A stretch of DNA of 64,000 nt. It comes from Lachnospiraceae bacterium (GTDB taxonomy: Bacteria > Bacillota > Clostridia > Lachnospirales > Lachnospiraceae). Shown piece after piece: positions 56,201 through 62,718 of this stretch. The stretch covers positions 41,162-105,161 of the forward strand of contig JAGBCB010000034.1 of NCBI GenBank assembly GCA_017938145.1, written 5' to 3'. The notes below the pieces were generated by a model that worked only from the letters and a program-made list of their open reading frames with translations, was not told the origin of the DNA and ran no database searches. The position numbers and the translations under genes are program-made. Each line of letters starts with the position of its first letter. Position 1 is the first letter of the stretch.

Positions 56201-58590
56201 GACTGCTTATAATTCGGATAGGTTAATCTTGTTCCGTTTTCATCATCCACTGTTCCGTAATGGATATTTAAGGCACTGTAAACCGTCTGTGCCTCTCCCT
56301 GGGCACCGTTTGGTTCGTAGGTAACCGGATAACCGCAGTACAGAACATAGTTGCCATCATACAAAAGACCGTATGACATAGCAGTGGAATCAGGCTCACA
56401 GTGAATCTGTGTGGTGTCTCCCGTTGTACTGTATCCCTTGGTGCCAAGGGTGCTTACATCGTTGCTTATGGACGTAGACATACCCGGTATCCTGATTCTA
56501 TCCAGTTTACATTCAGCAAACGCCCCATCCTGGATAGAGGTAACCGTTGTTGACAAATCCACTTCGGAAAGATTGTGATGGTTGCAGAAGGCCCGCCTAC
56601 AAATAGTCTGCAGTTTTGGAAACTTTGCCATTTCCAAACGGTCGCTTAAGAAAGATTCTGCCCTCCATGCAAGCATGGTTTCCGTATACTCTGTCTCGGA
56701 ATAATCCTCGTTATAATATTTATAACGTTTAATATTTGTCAGACCCTGCTTGAGAATGGAAGTCAGTTCCACCTCAGGATATCCGTTTACAAAAAATGCA
56801 CTTTCATAAATACTTGTAAGACCGGCACCGCCCTCGATGGACTCCAGTGCCTGGCAGTACATGAACGCATCTTCAGAAATATATTTTACCGTGTCGGGAA
56901 TTACCACCTTCTTCAGGGTGGTATTATAGACATAATAGTTTCTTACATAGTCTCTGTGGTCATATCCTCCGGTAGTATAATACTCTTTATAAATTCGGCC
57001 CTCACTTCTGATATAACCATTGCCCATGATACCATAGGAATAAAGAATATATACGTTGCTGTCAGTAAAACCGGTTTCCACTCCGCCATCCATCGTAGAC
57101 GACCAGGTACTATATATATACGAACCGTTGATAGCACCGTATTCTTCCGTAAAATATGTGGTGGAAAGGTATTTATCCGTTTTATACTTTGCGGTACCGC
57201 CACCAATATCCACAACCGTATAGGTTGTAGAACCACTTGTAATTGTGGATGGATAAACCAGCTCCGTTATGTACTTTATATCATCGCTGTATACACTATA
57301 TCCGTTGTACTTTTTTGGATGTACCAGATTAGCTTCCGTTCCGTTTGGATAAAAATACCATTCGTTGCCGTTTGCATCCTTACCAACGGAATAATTATTA
57401 TCCCTGGATAAATAAGAGCAGCTTGCCAGACCGGTTGCCGTTCCGCCGGTCAGGGCATACTTACGGGTGGTACTGTCTGCAATTTCCCCGATATGATACC
57501 CCTTGTCCGTGGAGTAATAATAAATCTCCATATCCACAACTTCCTTCTGCGTGGACGGCTGCGGTGTTGCAGTCGGTGGAGCAGGTGTTGGGGTTACCGT
57601 TGGAGTCGGCGTTGGTGTGGCCGTAGCTCCCGGCTTCTGTGTCGGTTCCGGTGTCGGTGACTGGAACGGTACTTCCGCCTCTACCTTTTCATACTTAAAG
57701 GTAAGCACTAAATCCGCGCCCTGAATATCATTATAATCTGCCAGATAGCTTACACTTGTGCCGCTTCCGCTCTTTTTAAAACTTCCGGCACTTAACTCCC
57801 AGCCGGTATATTTGTAATCCGTAATGGCGCCCGGATAATTGGTCGCTATGGTTTCCCCGTAAAATACTTCGGAATATGGAAATCCAAAGGTGGCAGTATG
57901 CTTGGCACTAATGTCGGTTTCATTGCCCTCTTCGTCTACTGCCACTACCCGGATGGTAAATGGAACCCAGTTTAAAGTAACAGACAGCGGAATGTCGTAG
58001 GAGGTCCGAAACGTAGTCCAGGAGTTTGCTCCCCAGTTAATGTGGTTCTTTTCCGAAAACTCCTCCATTTCCGGGTAGCTGTATACCGTACCGATTTTCG
58101 TCCCGTTTTTCAGGATATTTATGGCACGGCTGGCCTGCAGTTCAATACCGCCTTTTAATTGCTCTCTGGTAAAATACCCGGCATCTACCCAGCTCTTTAC
58201 CTTACTCAAAACTACGGAGGCAGGATAGGTAAAAGTATCATAACGGAATACCGGGTCATCACTGTCTGTCTCCTGCTCTGCATTGGAAAGGGCAAGACCG
58301 TACTTACTGTAAAAGGATGCATTGATGGCAGCACCGGAATAATTGGATGCCGTATCGGAAAACGCTGCCCCTATTTCTTTAGGAAACAGGTACCATCCGC
58401 CAGTAGCGTACTTTACGGTTGCCGTGGAGGAAGCCTTGCTCTGCTTTATGACAATCTGAAGCTTATTGCCGTCCAGAACGGCATAGTTTTCAAAAAAACC
58501 CAGTGCGGTGACAGTTGTTGTAGCAGTAATAACAAGGGCAAGCACCAATAACCCCAGCTTTCCGAACCGCCGCTTTTTGTTCTTCTTCAT
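50290..58590 (-). CDS. Giant secreted protein with LRR, RCC1-like and InlB B-repeat regions
   Basis: The protein has 2766 residues (ATG at 58590, AGGAG 9 bases upstream; a GTG two codons earlier is less likely). Layout: basic signal segment (about 10-32); unknown domain (about 35-310); Thr/Pro-rich linker (about 313-350); unknown region; BspA-type leucine-rich repeats (about 563-703: LKKVVIPDTVKYISEDAFMY, VTSIQDGAFAECK). Next are RCC1/propeller-like repeats (about 800-1280, e.g. EDGTLWSGGDNKNGQLG), nine InlB B-repeat units (about 1320-2040, each ending LYAQW or similar) and an about 700-residue C-terminus of unknown fold. No LPXTG or C-terminal helix is seen. The Tyr/Ser/Thr richness fits a surface adhesin. 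No ligand can be deduced. Confidence 0.88.
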   Translation of the reverse strand: MKKNKKRRFGKLGLLVLALVITATTTVTALGFFENYAVLDGNKLQIVIKQSKASSTATVKYATGGWYLFPKEIGAAFSDTASNYSGAAINASFYSKYGLALSNAEQETDSDDPVFRYDTFTYPASVVLSKVKSWVDAGYFTREQLKGGIELQASRAINILKNGTKIGTVYSYPEMEEFSEKNHINWGANSWTTFRTSYDIPLSVTLNWVPFTIRVVAVDEEGNETDISAKHTATFGFPYSEVFYGETIATNYPGAITDYKYTGWELSAGSFKKSGSGTSVSYLADYNDIQGADLVLTFKYEKVEAEVPFQSPTPEPTQKPGATATPTPTPTVTPTPAPPTATPQPSTQKEVVDMEIYYYSTDKGYHIGEIADSTTRKYALTGGTATGLASCSYLSRDNNYSVGKDANGNEWYFYPNGTEANLVHPKKYNGYSVYSDDIKYITELVYPSTITSGSTTYTVVDIGGGTAKYKTDKYLSTTYFTEEYGAINGSYIYSTWSSTMDGGVETGFTDSNVYILYSYGIMGNGYIRSEGRIYKEYYTTGGYDHRDYVRNYYVYNTTLKKVVIPDTVKYISEDAFMYCQALESIEGGAGLTSIYESAFFVNGYPEVELTSILKQGLTNIKRYKYYNEDYSETEYTETMLAWRAESFLSDRLEMAKFPKLQTICRRAFCNHHNLSEVDLSTTVTSIQDGAFAECKLDRIRIPGMSTSISNDVSTLGTKGYSTTGDTTQIHCEPDSTAMSYGLLYDGNYVLYCGYPVTYEPNGAQGEAQTVYSALNIHYGTVDDENGTRLTYPNYKQSNSDQYSYSSSACQYQSYLDPDGVLWRLDTTNKTMTKVSEGTVFTELFAKDSAHFAYDSEGNLWVSGQQRYVSTYTDSWGDESFYSYYSSQTAWRKMSLPSGIVKTQITDRGVFALDSGGAIWLCNLYANSNVRLTSSTMTAKFVDFMFTTYLYDADYGLDSYLAAIDEDGNLYRTNYYYYSSDGHYPAFNLESQYSYNALEDDDFYVVADTGAVQLALVQKTEYNSSTPCTAVLLADGSLKYYYYLTYTYFNAYTNYVFTEMEACSNVMGNVGLKLKDAAGNTYIGYEGSSNGLVFQKVASAGVDIKKMWYAGTTDFSDSTYYGCEYEDGYYYHPRMYIWTDDGYLYACSGQTTKWDYDAGQTWQTTWLSHSIWKMADVKFEKVYFNVRSIFAIAEDGTLWSGGDNKNGQLGHASTGDYSYQYDYPSSNCSRYLLKTGNRTYTDVYHRFMDQYLGNVPQTVYALGTDGVIYRSGYYFSSGTGGTYRNVFNVAEEQTWPSSSSLPRLRTGYDYDTILVSNPFIYDGYAFTGWNTASGGTGTSYYPGDAVELSDALTVYAQWGRANNIIHYDANGGYGTMPNTVLDYAVTSTTLAENNFAKVGHTFAYWCRTDKNCSGAGASGHQHYADKASISGITGTVTLYAQWDVEPYYADPDNTSAFSYQLVYMMYPYGSSNNTVWKSKTLAYETKETVEGQPYTPASGYTVTYNLNKPSGMSTMPTTLGKTSDTIAAPTFNKWRLYRANANGEYIYAGSQYSQGNTISKLTQKSGEVIYLYPTWNTAGSYVLLPYSEADGYVLNGWSESADGSSTVYPVYSPEDAENVGTFTPSKNTTLYGAWTPLTYDIALDGQSATTHTQTSVTMTFDAMCPSVTVPSRTRYIFIGYFTETDGAGTQYYDKDGNGLLKWQISDGSVTTLYAHWVPNNYTVTLNYNGGTRGSGDTSPYTVTYNANNYYDISAGLPTRTGYTFTGFYTAASGGTQIYTAAGVCANDGTYWKNNKWVYAGNVTLYAHWTANTYTVTLEPDGGQPTPAPTVKPTYDATMPSVNVPTRKYTVTFNANTGTCATTSLTSTYIFGGYFSGKNGTGTQYYKADGTSARTWNIAQNTTLYAKWTSVAITLPTATKTGYTFKGWYTAASGGTKVGGAGDAYTPTADITLYAQWKAKEYDIILNDRGATSTNHTETVHMVYGEKGKDIITPTKTGYTFQGYYTGIRGAGKIYYGGKGICVTEWKEESVTELFACWIQDEVLVPEEDAISEPTPLPEQDMEGNVGRNDAKGLLYADDYDDATDALTDLQPYLVYDTDASKGVIPGTEKLSFRAKMGEWMLHYKLHRNTGTDYVRFYVTVPYRTQYERSEDEELVISARQNKTYTFLIPKVWNYWEIIESGMYYPEKVIVTSQAIKNTSVVIPVKRDSIPSGVVPDYDVKQYGDKTAHVFWENYDTDGHPVLDITLTEEQYIISDVLDTLPDIDAVLEGMCRKAARTDTRQARVRSDRFMLDGNVILSDEFRETGSGAELGKEAAENVANSGKIAETSYRQTYMSEIELDEGKPNGEYETSAEIIYIGDESNIDAPETVTVALTGINPIRIHTPVVCRGEIDDGLESTEEGYVLTLKDALNFFTLSVDNTGTHRMSFGYGTKNYVVALSGKSNLARQDGSYMNQIQFPFDVYVDVENDSKRADGSFITDGDVLLPAGTWFDIGTEKQQFYVPVTMKNGEYQIKFRSVAANCPKDDAGQFIFGEEEYHANLSPSCYVAADVIKVEVRSYLRDFRITSANDLLAAEQLEKECQALTLKKGYGFSFELLTQGEFYGDGAAINIVPSFFWESEDGTIRREVKLYHAGELPEDISKICFAWEGEPVLQQHDEYEVILQSFIGTGFIPADILCVEKEFPLEEYAEKNTFSGSEEFFLRDGYLIVHFDIYVESNEGVVYYFDKWQETELFEDAKTEGWSYIPGDIIRYDLSKSIADDYEIGGSE
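52483..54660 (-). repeat. Nine InlB-type B-repeats inside the giant gene
   Basis: Each unit encodes about 70-85 residues with GYTFxGWYTAxxGGT and ends with LYAQW, LYAHW, LYAKW, LYGAW, TVYAQW or LFACW. Copies are diverged at DNA level except for short stretches such as the GGTATAxxCxGT segment near 52800 and 53280. Confidence 0.8.
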
Positions 58591-58634
58591 TGCCACACTC
58601 TCCTTTCTTTTGTTTTTGGCTGAATATAATTTTC

Positions 58635-58662
58635 TATATAGTTAGATACTCTTCTGTTTCAA
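58635..58662 (-). promoter_or_regulatory. Sigma-A-like promoter of the giant gene
   Basis: On the minus strand TTGAAA (58657-58662), a 16-base spacer and TATATA (58635-58640), 45 bases before the ATG. Confidence 0.6.
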
Positions 58663-58679
58663 TTTATGGGTATGTAAAA

Positions 58680-58731
58680 TCCCGAAACTAAAACCAGGCA
58701 GAAAACAGATTGCTCTGCTTCCTGCCCGGTT
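58680..58731 (-). terminator. Terminator after the Thr/Pro-linker LRR gene
   Basis: On the minus strand AACCGGGCAGGAAGCAGA pairs with TCTGTTTTCTGCCTGGTT around GCAA, followed by TTAGTTT. It ends the transcript from the Rpn gene and its downstream neighbour. Confidence 0.8.
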
Positions 58732-58757
58732 CCTTTGAACCGATATTTTGTTTTTAA

Positions 58758-60434
58758 TTATTCGTATATCACGGTATGCGGAACGGAGCTGCCGCTGCAG
58801 TACCATTCTTTTTCATAACCGGAGGTGTCTGTACCTGCTTCCACGGTGATAACCAGACCATAGTGGTATTCAAAGGCTGCATAGTTAATGAATTCCACAC
58901 TCTTTGGAATAAACACTTCAAGTAGATAATTGGTATACTTGTTTGGCGACTGGGTGCTTGCTGCAAAGGTAGACATGCCGATGCTCTTTAACGTGGATGG
59001 AAGATTTACCTTTTCCAGCTGGTTGCACCACATGAATGCACAATCATCAATTTTCTCTACTCCTTCAGGAATGATTGCTTCCGTAAGTTTTGCCTTTTGA
59101 AAAGCACCTGCTCCGATACTCTTTAACGTAGACGGTAAAACGATTTCTTCCGTATATGATGTTGTAAGAAATTTCTGGATTTCCGTAATGCCTTCCCCGA
59201 ACACAATCTTTCTTACCCTGTCACGCTTCTGTATGGCATCCCAGCTTCCGGTTCCGACTGTTTTATACGAAACCGTTCCTTCGCCATTCACAATGAGTAC
59301 CGTATGAATGGAGGTTTCGCTTTCTGCCCAAAGTTCCAAGGTAATACCATCACCGTTCAGGGTTTCCACATAATACGGATATCCGTCTTCCACAGGGTCA
59401 TATGCCTTTAATTCAACTTTAACACTGAGGGTCACTTCATCACAAACTGTTCTGTTGCCGTATTCATCCTTGCCGTATAAGGTAAGAACAATACCTGCTT
59501 TACCGTTTATGCCGTATGACTGCAATCTCAGTGTATACTGTCTTTCGGTAGTTCCCTGTTCCAAACGCACATTAAGAAGGTCGTTACGGGAAAGGGTATA
59601 TTCCAATTCGGTAGCACCAGGGTCTCCCACAAGGGTAATCACATACTCCACCGGCTCCATGCTGATTAACGAAATATTTGTCTCACCACCGCCGATTACA
59701 ATTTCACCGAATACCGGCTTTGCTGTCGGGCTTGGTATTGGTGTACTTGTTGCCGTCGGCACCGGAGTATTCGTTGGCTTTGGTGTCGGAGTACTTGTAG
59801 GTGTCGGGGTTGGAGTATTGGTTGGTGTAGGTGTCGGTGTGTTTGTAGGAGTTGGTGTTGGGGTGCTTGTCGGCACCGGTGTCGGAGACAGTTTAACAAT
59901 ATTGCCTCTGTTTACCACTTCTTTACATACACTGCAGCTTTCCTCATACTCTCCCTCTGTTTCCACGGTTGGAGAGGAAATTACAGTATAAATAAGTTCT
60001 CCATGCCCCAGGGCATTTAAGATAACTTCGTTCTGAATTTCTCCACACGCACATTCTTCCCATGTTCTTCCCCCTTCCGTACAGGTCGGCTTTACTTCCT
60101 TCTTCTCCCATACATGTACATGCACAGGAATTTCAGTCGGGGTCGGCTCTGCGGTCGGTGTTGGTTCCTCGGTTGGCATAGGAGCTTCGGTAGGCTCCGG
60201 TGTCGGTTCAGCAGTAGGAACCGGTGTGTTTGTAGCAGTAGGCTCAGCCGTAGGAGTCGGTTCTACTGTCGGCTCTGTTGTTGGCTCAACACTCTCGGTT
60301 GGTGCCACCGTTGCTGTCGGGGTAGGGGTTATGTCCCCTCCTGTTTCTTTTCCAAATCTGTTCCATGCCACCATTGCTCCTGCAATCAGAATGGCAAGAA
60401 TAATTAAAGCTGTGATTAGTTTCTTTGGTTTCAT
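58758..60434 (-). CDS. Membrane-anchored protein with Thr/Pro repeats and C-terminal leucine-rich repeats
   Basis: The protein has 558 residues. A single N-terminal membrane segment (about 7-24) has the short basic start facing the cytoplasm. An external Thr/Pro stretch (about 35-105), a Cys/His segment (HVHVWEKK, CTEGGRTWEECACG, CSVCKE; possible metal site) and a second Thr/Pro stretch (about 185-240) follow. A beta-rich part (about 245-390) and BspA-type leucine-rich repeats (about 440-530: LKSIGAGAFQKAKLTEAIIP) complete it. The ATG overlaps the Rpn stop (ATGA), and its AAGGAG lies within the Rpn coding end, so translation is coupled. The two genes may act together, or share only a transcript. 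LRR domains of this type bind host or microbial surfaces in other bacteria. Confidence 0.85.
   Translation of the reverse strand: MKPKKLITALIILAILIAGAMVAWNRFGKETGGDITPTPTATVAPTESVEPTTEPTVEPTPTAEPTATNTPVPTAEPTPEPTEAPMPTEEPTPTAEPTPTEIPVHVHVWEKKEVKPTCTEGGRTWEECACGEIQNEVILNALGHGELIYTVISSPTVETEGEYEESCSVCKEVVNRGNIVKLSPTPVPTSTPTPTPTNTPTPTPTNTPTPTPTSTPTPKPTNTPVPTATSTPIPSPTAKPVFGEIVIGGGETNISLISMEPVEYVITLVGDPGATELEYTLSRNDLLNVRLEQGTTERQYTLRLQSYGINGKAGIVLTLYGKDEYGNRTVCDEVTLSVKVELKAYDPVEDGYPYYVETLNGDGITLELWAESETSIHTVLIVNGEGTVSYKTVGTGSWDAIQKRDRVRKIVFGEGITEIQKFLTTSYTEEIVLPSTLKSIGAGAFQKAKLTEAIIPEGVEKIDDCAFMWCNQLEKVNLPSTLKSIGMSTFAASTQSPNKYTNYLLEVFIPKSVEFINYAAFEYHYGLVITVEAGTDTSGYEKEWYCSGSSVPHTVIYE
59738..59891 (-). 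repeat. Tandem Thr/Pro-coding repeats
   Basis: Degenerate 12-24 base units encode TPTPTPTNTP-type sequence. They are G/T-rich on the plus strand, the kind of tract that can gain or lose units by slippage. Similar shorter tracts lie at about 57550-57650 and 60140-60330. Confidence 0.7.
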
Positions 60435-60631
60435 AAGGTACTCTCCTTGTCTAGCAGCTCTTTCAATGAATTTACATCCATTTTAGCTTCCTCAGCAGCT
60501 TCTTCTAAGGAAATCAAGCCTTTTCTCATCAAAGAAATTAATGTTTCGGTTATACCTATAACCTTGCCTTCTGCTCTTCCTTCTGCTCTTCCTTCTGCTC
60601 TTCCCTCTGCTCTTCCGATTTCCATGCCCAT
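60431..60631 (-). CDS. Candidate intragenic antitoxin (RpnS) inside the Rpn gene
   Basis: This is an in-frame internal reading of the Rpn gene, about 66 residues, starting at the ATG at 60631 (MGMEIGRAEG). A GAGGG ribosome-like site (60639-60643) is 7 bases upstream. The product contains the four GRAE repeats and the C-terminal helix (LISLMRKGLISLEEAAEEA). In E. coli, Rpn proteins carry such a separately translated C-terminal fragment that blocks the toxic nuclease. The internal start here is predicted from sequence and not proven. A second ATG lies 6 bases later. Confidence 0.55.
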   Translation of the reverse strand: MGMEIGRAEGRAEGRAEGRAEGKVIGITETLISLMRKGLISLEEAAEEAKMDVNSLKELLDKESTL

Positions 60632-61411
60632 TGCTCTGCCCTCTTTCATTCCGGCAGCTCTGCCTTCCTCCAAGCCTTCTTCCCAAGCGTCTTCTTTCAG
60701 ACCTTGTTCATACAGTTCTTTGTTGAATTCCGTTAATACCAATTCAATCACCTCCGCTTTATGTAGCAGCAGAATTTCTTTTAAGACTCCATCCCTGATG
60801 CATTCGTTTACCGCTCTGTTAATTGCCGTTTCCAGATTAGTTTCCTGCTTGTATTCCTGCACCTTTTTGACAAACGTCGTGTAGTCCACCAAAACCTTAC
60901 ATGCCAAAAGTCGCGAATCCAATTCAGGGTGATTCAGGTTAATAACGGTAGCCGTCCATTCAAATGCGCCGGACCTGTCTTCATGAATAAATGCATCTGT
61001 TAATCTTAATTTTTCTACTGCAGGACGTTGTTCCACACCATTATAAAATACAACATATTTAGGTGTTGGAATTGTAACCAGTTTTTTGCGGTACACATTT
61101 TTATTAGTATCCGTAATGTATTTATCATACAATTTTCCGAAATACATTAGTCCCCGCAAGGGCATATTCGGATTATGGGTAGACTGCTGCTCCCATAAAC
61201 TAAGATCGCTATCCAAAATAAATGCCACATCATTTTTCATGTCGATATAAATAACATCATCAATTGTGTAGATGGTTACATCATCGGCATTCGTATAAGT
61301 AGTCCCGTTTAATGCATTATAGAGTGCCAGGGTATTTTCCTTATAATTTTCATTTCCAAATAGTAAACGAAACAGTCTATCCTTATACTTTTTATTGACA
61401 GTTGCTGCCAT
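60431..61411 (-). CDS. Rpn-family recombination-promoting nuclease / putative transposase
   Basis: The protein has 326 residues; the ATG at 61411 is preferred over one 7 codons upstream because GAGG lies 8 bases before it. The N-terminal PD-(D/E)XK_2-like core has Asp and an E-Q-Q pair in FILDSDLSLWEQQ (about 66-78), fitting the D...ExQ nuclease site, and FYNGV near 125. The C-terminus has degenerate then exact GRAE repeats (about 235-282) and a final helix. Rpn proteins are DNA endonucleases; E. coli members act as toxins in phage defence. Labels as transposase come from family history; no terminal repeats or mobility are seen. The gene is coupled to the LRR gene by an ATGA overlap. Confidence 0.85.
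   Translation of the reverse strand: MAATVNKKYKDRLFRLLFGNENYKENTLALYNALNGTTYTNADDVTIYTIDDVIYIDMKNDVAFILDSDLSLWEQQSTHNPNMPLRGLMYFGKLYDKYITDTNKNVYRKKLVTIPTPKYVVFYNGVEQRPAVEKLRLTDAFIHEDRSGAFEWTATVINLNHPELDSRLLACKVLVDYTTFVKKVQEYKQETNLETAINRAVNECIRDGVLKEILLLHKAEVIELVLTEFNKELYEQGLKEDAWEEGLEEGRAAGMKEGRAMGMEIGRAEGRAEGRAEGRAEGKVIGITETLISLMRKGLISLEEAAEEAKMDVNSLKELLDKESTL
60569..60616 (-). repeat. Four tandem 12-bp repeats (GRAE) in the Rpn gene
   Basis: Four in-phase copies of GGAAGAGCAGAR (minus strand), each encoding GRAE. Only the first unit's last base differs. In-frame copy changes would not break the reading frame. Confidence 0.95.
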
Positions 61412-61475
61412 ACTATATTCCTCGCTTTCCAAATAAAGTCTGAATATCAGGTTATCGGCAACTATCCGCGCCTGT

Positions 61476-61505
61476 ATTATAACATGGCCGGACGCGTTGC
61501 GTAAA
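61476..61505 (-). promoter_or_regulatory. Sigma-A-like promoter of the Rpn gene
   Basis: On the minus strand TTTACG (61500-61505), an 18-base spacer and perfect TATAAT (61476-61481), about 58 bases ahead of the start. Confidence 0.6.
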
Positions 61506-61574
61506 GCATATTATTTGAGCTGCACAAACGTGCAGCATATTTTTCTATATTCATTTTTCAACGTACCGATTGCA

Positions 61575-61601
61575 CTGCAGGCACAATTTTAGTGCCTGCA
61601 G
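61575..61601. terminator. Strong hairpin after the DUF5688 gene
   Basis: CTGCAGGCAC and GTGCCTGCAG form a perfect 10-bp stem with a 7-base loop. No T run follows on the minus strand, so termination is uncertain; it may stabilise the 3' end. Confidence 0.45.
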
Positions 61602-61609
61602 CTCTTTAT

Positions 61610-62527
61610 CTATGCCACCCGTCTCAGAGTCAATGTTTCTTTATCATAAAAATAAATACTATCCGACAGAACCTCTGTTGGATCCAACTGGGTCTCATTG
61701 ATTTCTCTTACCATGCTCGCAAAATATTCAATGCTGAAATCTTTATTTTCCGGTACTAAAATCACCTCATGGACGCTGCTCGGTAAAATATAAAAACCTT
61801 TTCCTATACGCTTGGCGAAACACTCCAGTTCCACATCACAAGTCATCGACACTGAACCGAACATTCCCTTCGTATTGGTTAACACGAACATATACGGATA
61901 ACATTCCTTCGACTCATAAATTTCCACACCGACCTTCCGGCCCAAGTCATAAAGTAAATCCTGCATACACCGAAGTTTCACCGGCTGATACCGTTGGCAA
62001 TTGCTTTCTGCCGCCTGATGCAGCTCTTCTTCGGAAACTCCGAGCAATTCCAGATGTTCATTGGTAATAATAAGTGTCCCCTGAGCATCACCGTCTAAAT
62101 TAACCGAATAATAATACACAATGGCCAAATCCATAAAATCTTTATATGGAACCGTCTCCAACTGATTTGCATTCCGCTCTTTATTTATCAAACGCATAAA
62201 GACCTTACGGCGGAATTCTTCCCACTCAAACTTAATTTCAGTTAACAGTGACCGGCTTTTCTCCACCTCGTCCCGATAAGAATTACATAATCTGTTGCAG
62301 ATTTCTTCCAGTGTCTGAATTCCACGCATCCACTCTACATACTGGTTCTCCAGATAAAAATTCGGAGCAACTCTCTCGTTTTCTCCTTTTAAGAGCAGGC
62401 CTGTCACAGTAACTCCGTTATTTTTTACGGAGGTGCAGACTTCGCCTGTCACTTTTCCGTCAAAATATGCCTCTACGCGAACTTTCAGTTCTGTCAGAAA
62501 GTGAATATAATCTTTTTCTTTATTCAA
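61610..62527 (-). CDS. DUF5688-family protein of unknown function
   Basis: The protein has 305 residues and starts with TTG (AAAGGAC upstream). The family pattern is visible at VKNNGVTVTGLLLKGENERV then NFYLENQYVEWMRGI, and the central VVYYY-like region. There is no signal peptide or membrane helix. DUF5688 proteins are common in Lachnospiraceae and occur in many copies; no function is known to me. Divergent A/T-rich sequence separates it from the glutamate synthase gene. Confidence 0.8.
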   Translation of the reverse strand: MNKEKDYIHFLTELKVRVEAYFDGKVTGEVCTSVKNNGVTVTGLLLKGENERVAPNFYLENQYVEWMRGIQTLEEICNRLCNSYRDEVEKSRSLLTEIKFEWEEFRRKVFMRLINKERNANQLETVPYKDFMDLAIVYYYSVNLDGDAQGTLIITNEHLELLGVSEEELHQAAESNCQRYQPVKLRCMQDLLYDLGRKVGVEIYESKECYPYMFVLTNTKGMFGSVSMTCDVELECFAKRIGKGFYILPSSVHEVILVPENKDFSIEYFASMVREINETQLDPTEVLSDSIYFYDKETLTLRRVA

Positions 62528-62635
62528 TTTTTTGTCCTTTCTTTGTTGAAAACTTACCGAAACCTTCTGCCATAAGGTTGGTACACAACGAGTTCAAGGA
62601 ATCATAAGATTTTTTTGAAGCTGACTTAATTTTAT

Positions 62636-62672
62636 CAAAAAGGGGAGCCTGCTTCAAGAGCAAACTCCCTTT
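62636..62672 (-). terminator. Terminator after the glutamate synthase-like gene
   Basis: On the minus strand AAAGGGAG...GCT pairs with AGC...CTCCCCTTT, followed by TT then GATAAAA. One bulged base. Confidence 0.75.
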
Positions 62673-62718
62673 GGGTTGTTAGAAATTTTACATACTTTTT
62701 TGTATACTTTGTACAAAT

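Noticed and set aside
60569-60616. Short regular repeats that could suggest a CRISPR array
   Set aside because: They are contiguous 12-bp coding repeats in frame with GRAE; there are no spacers and no cas genes.
60431-61411. Calling the Rpn-family gene a mobile element
   Set aside because: The transposase label is historical. I found no terminal inverted repeats, target duplication or partner mobility genes.
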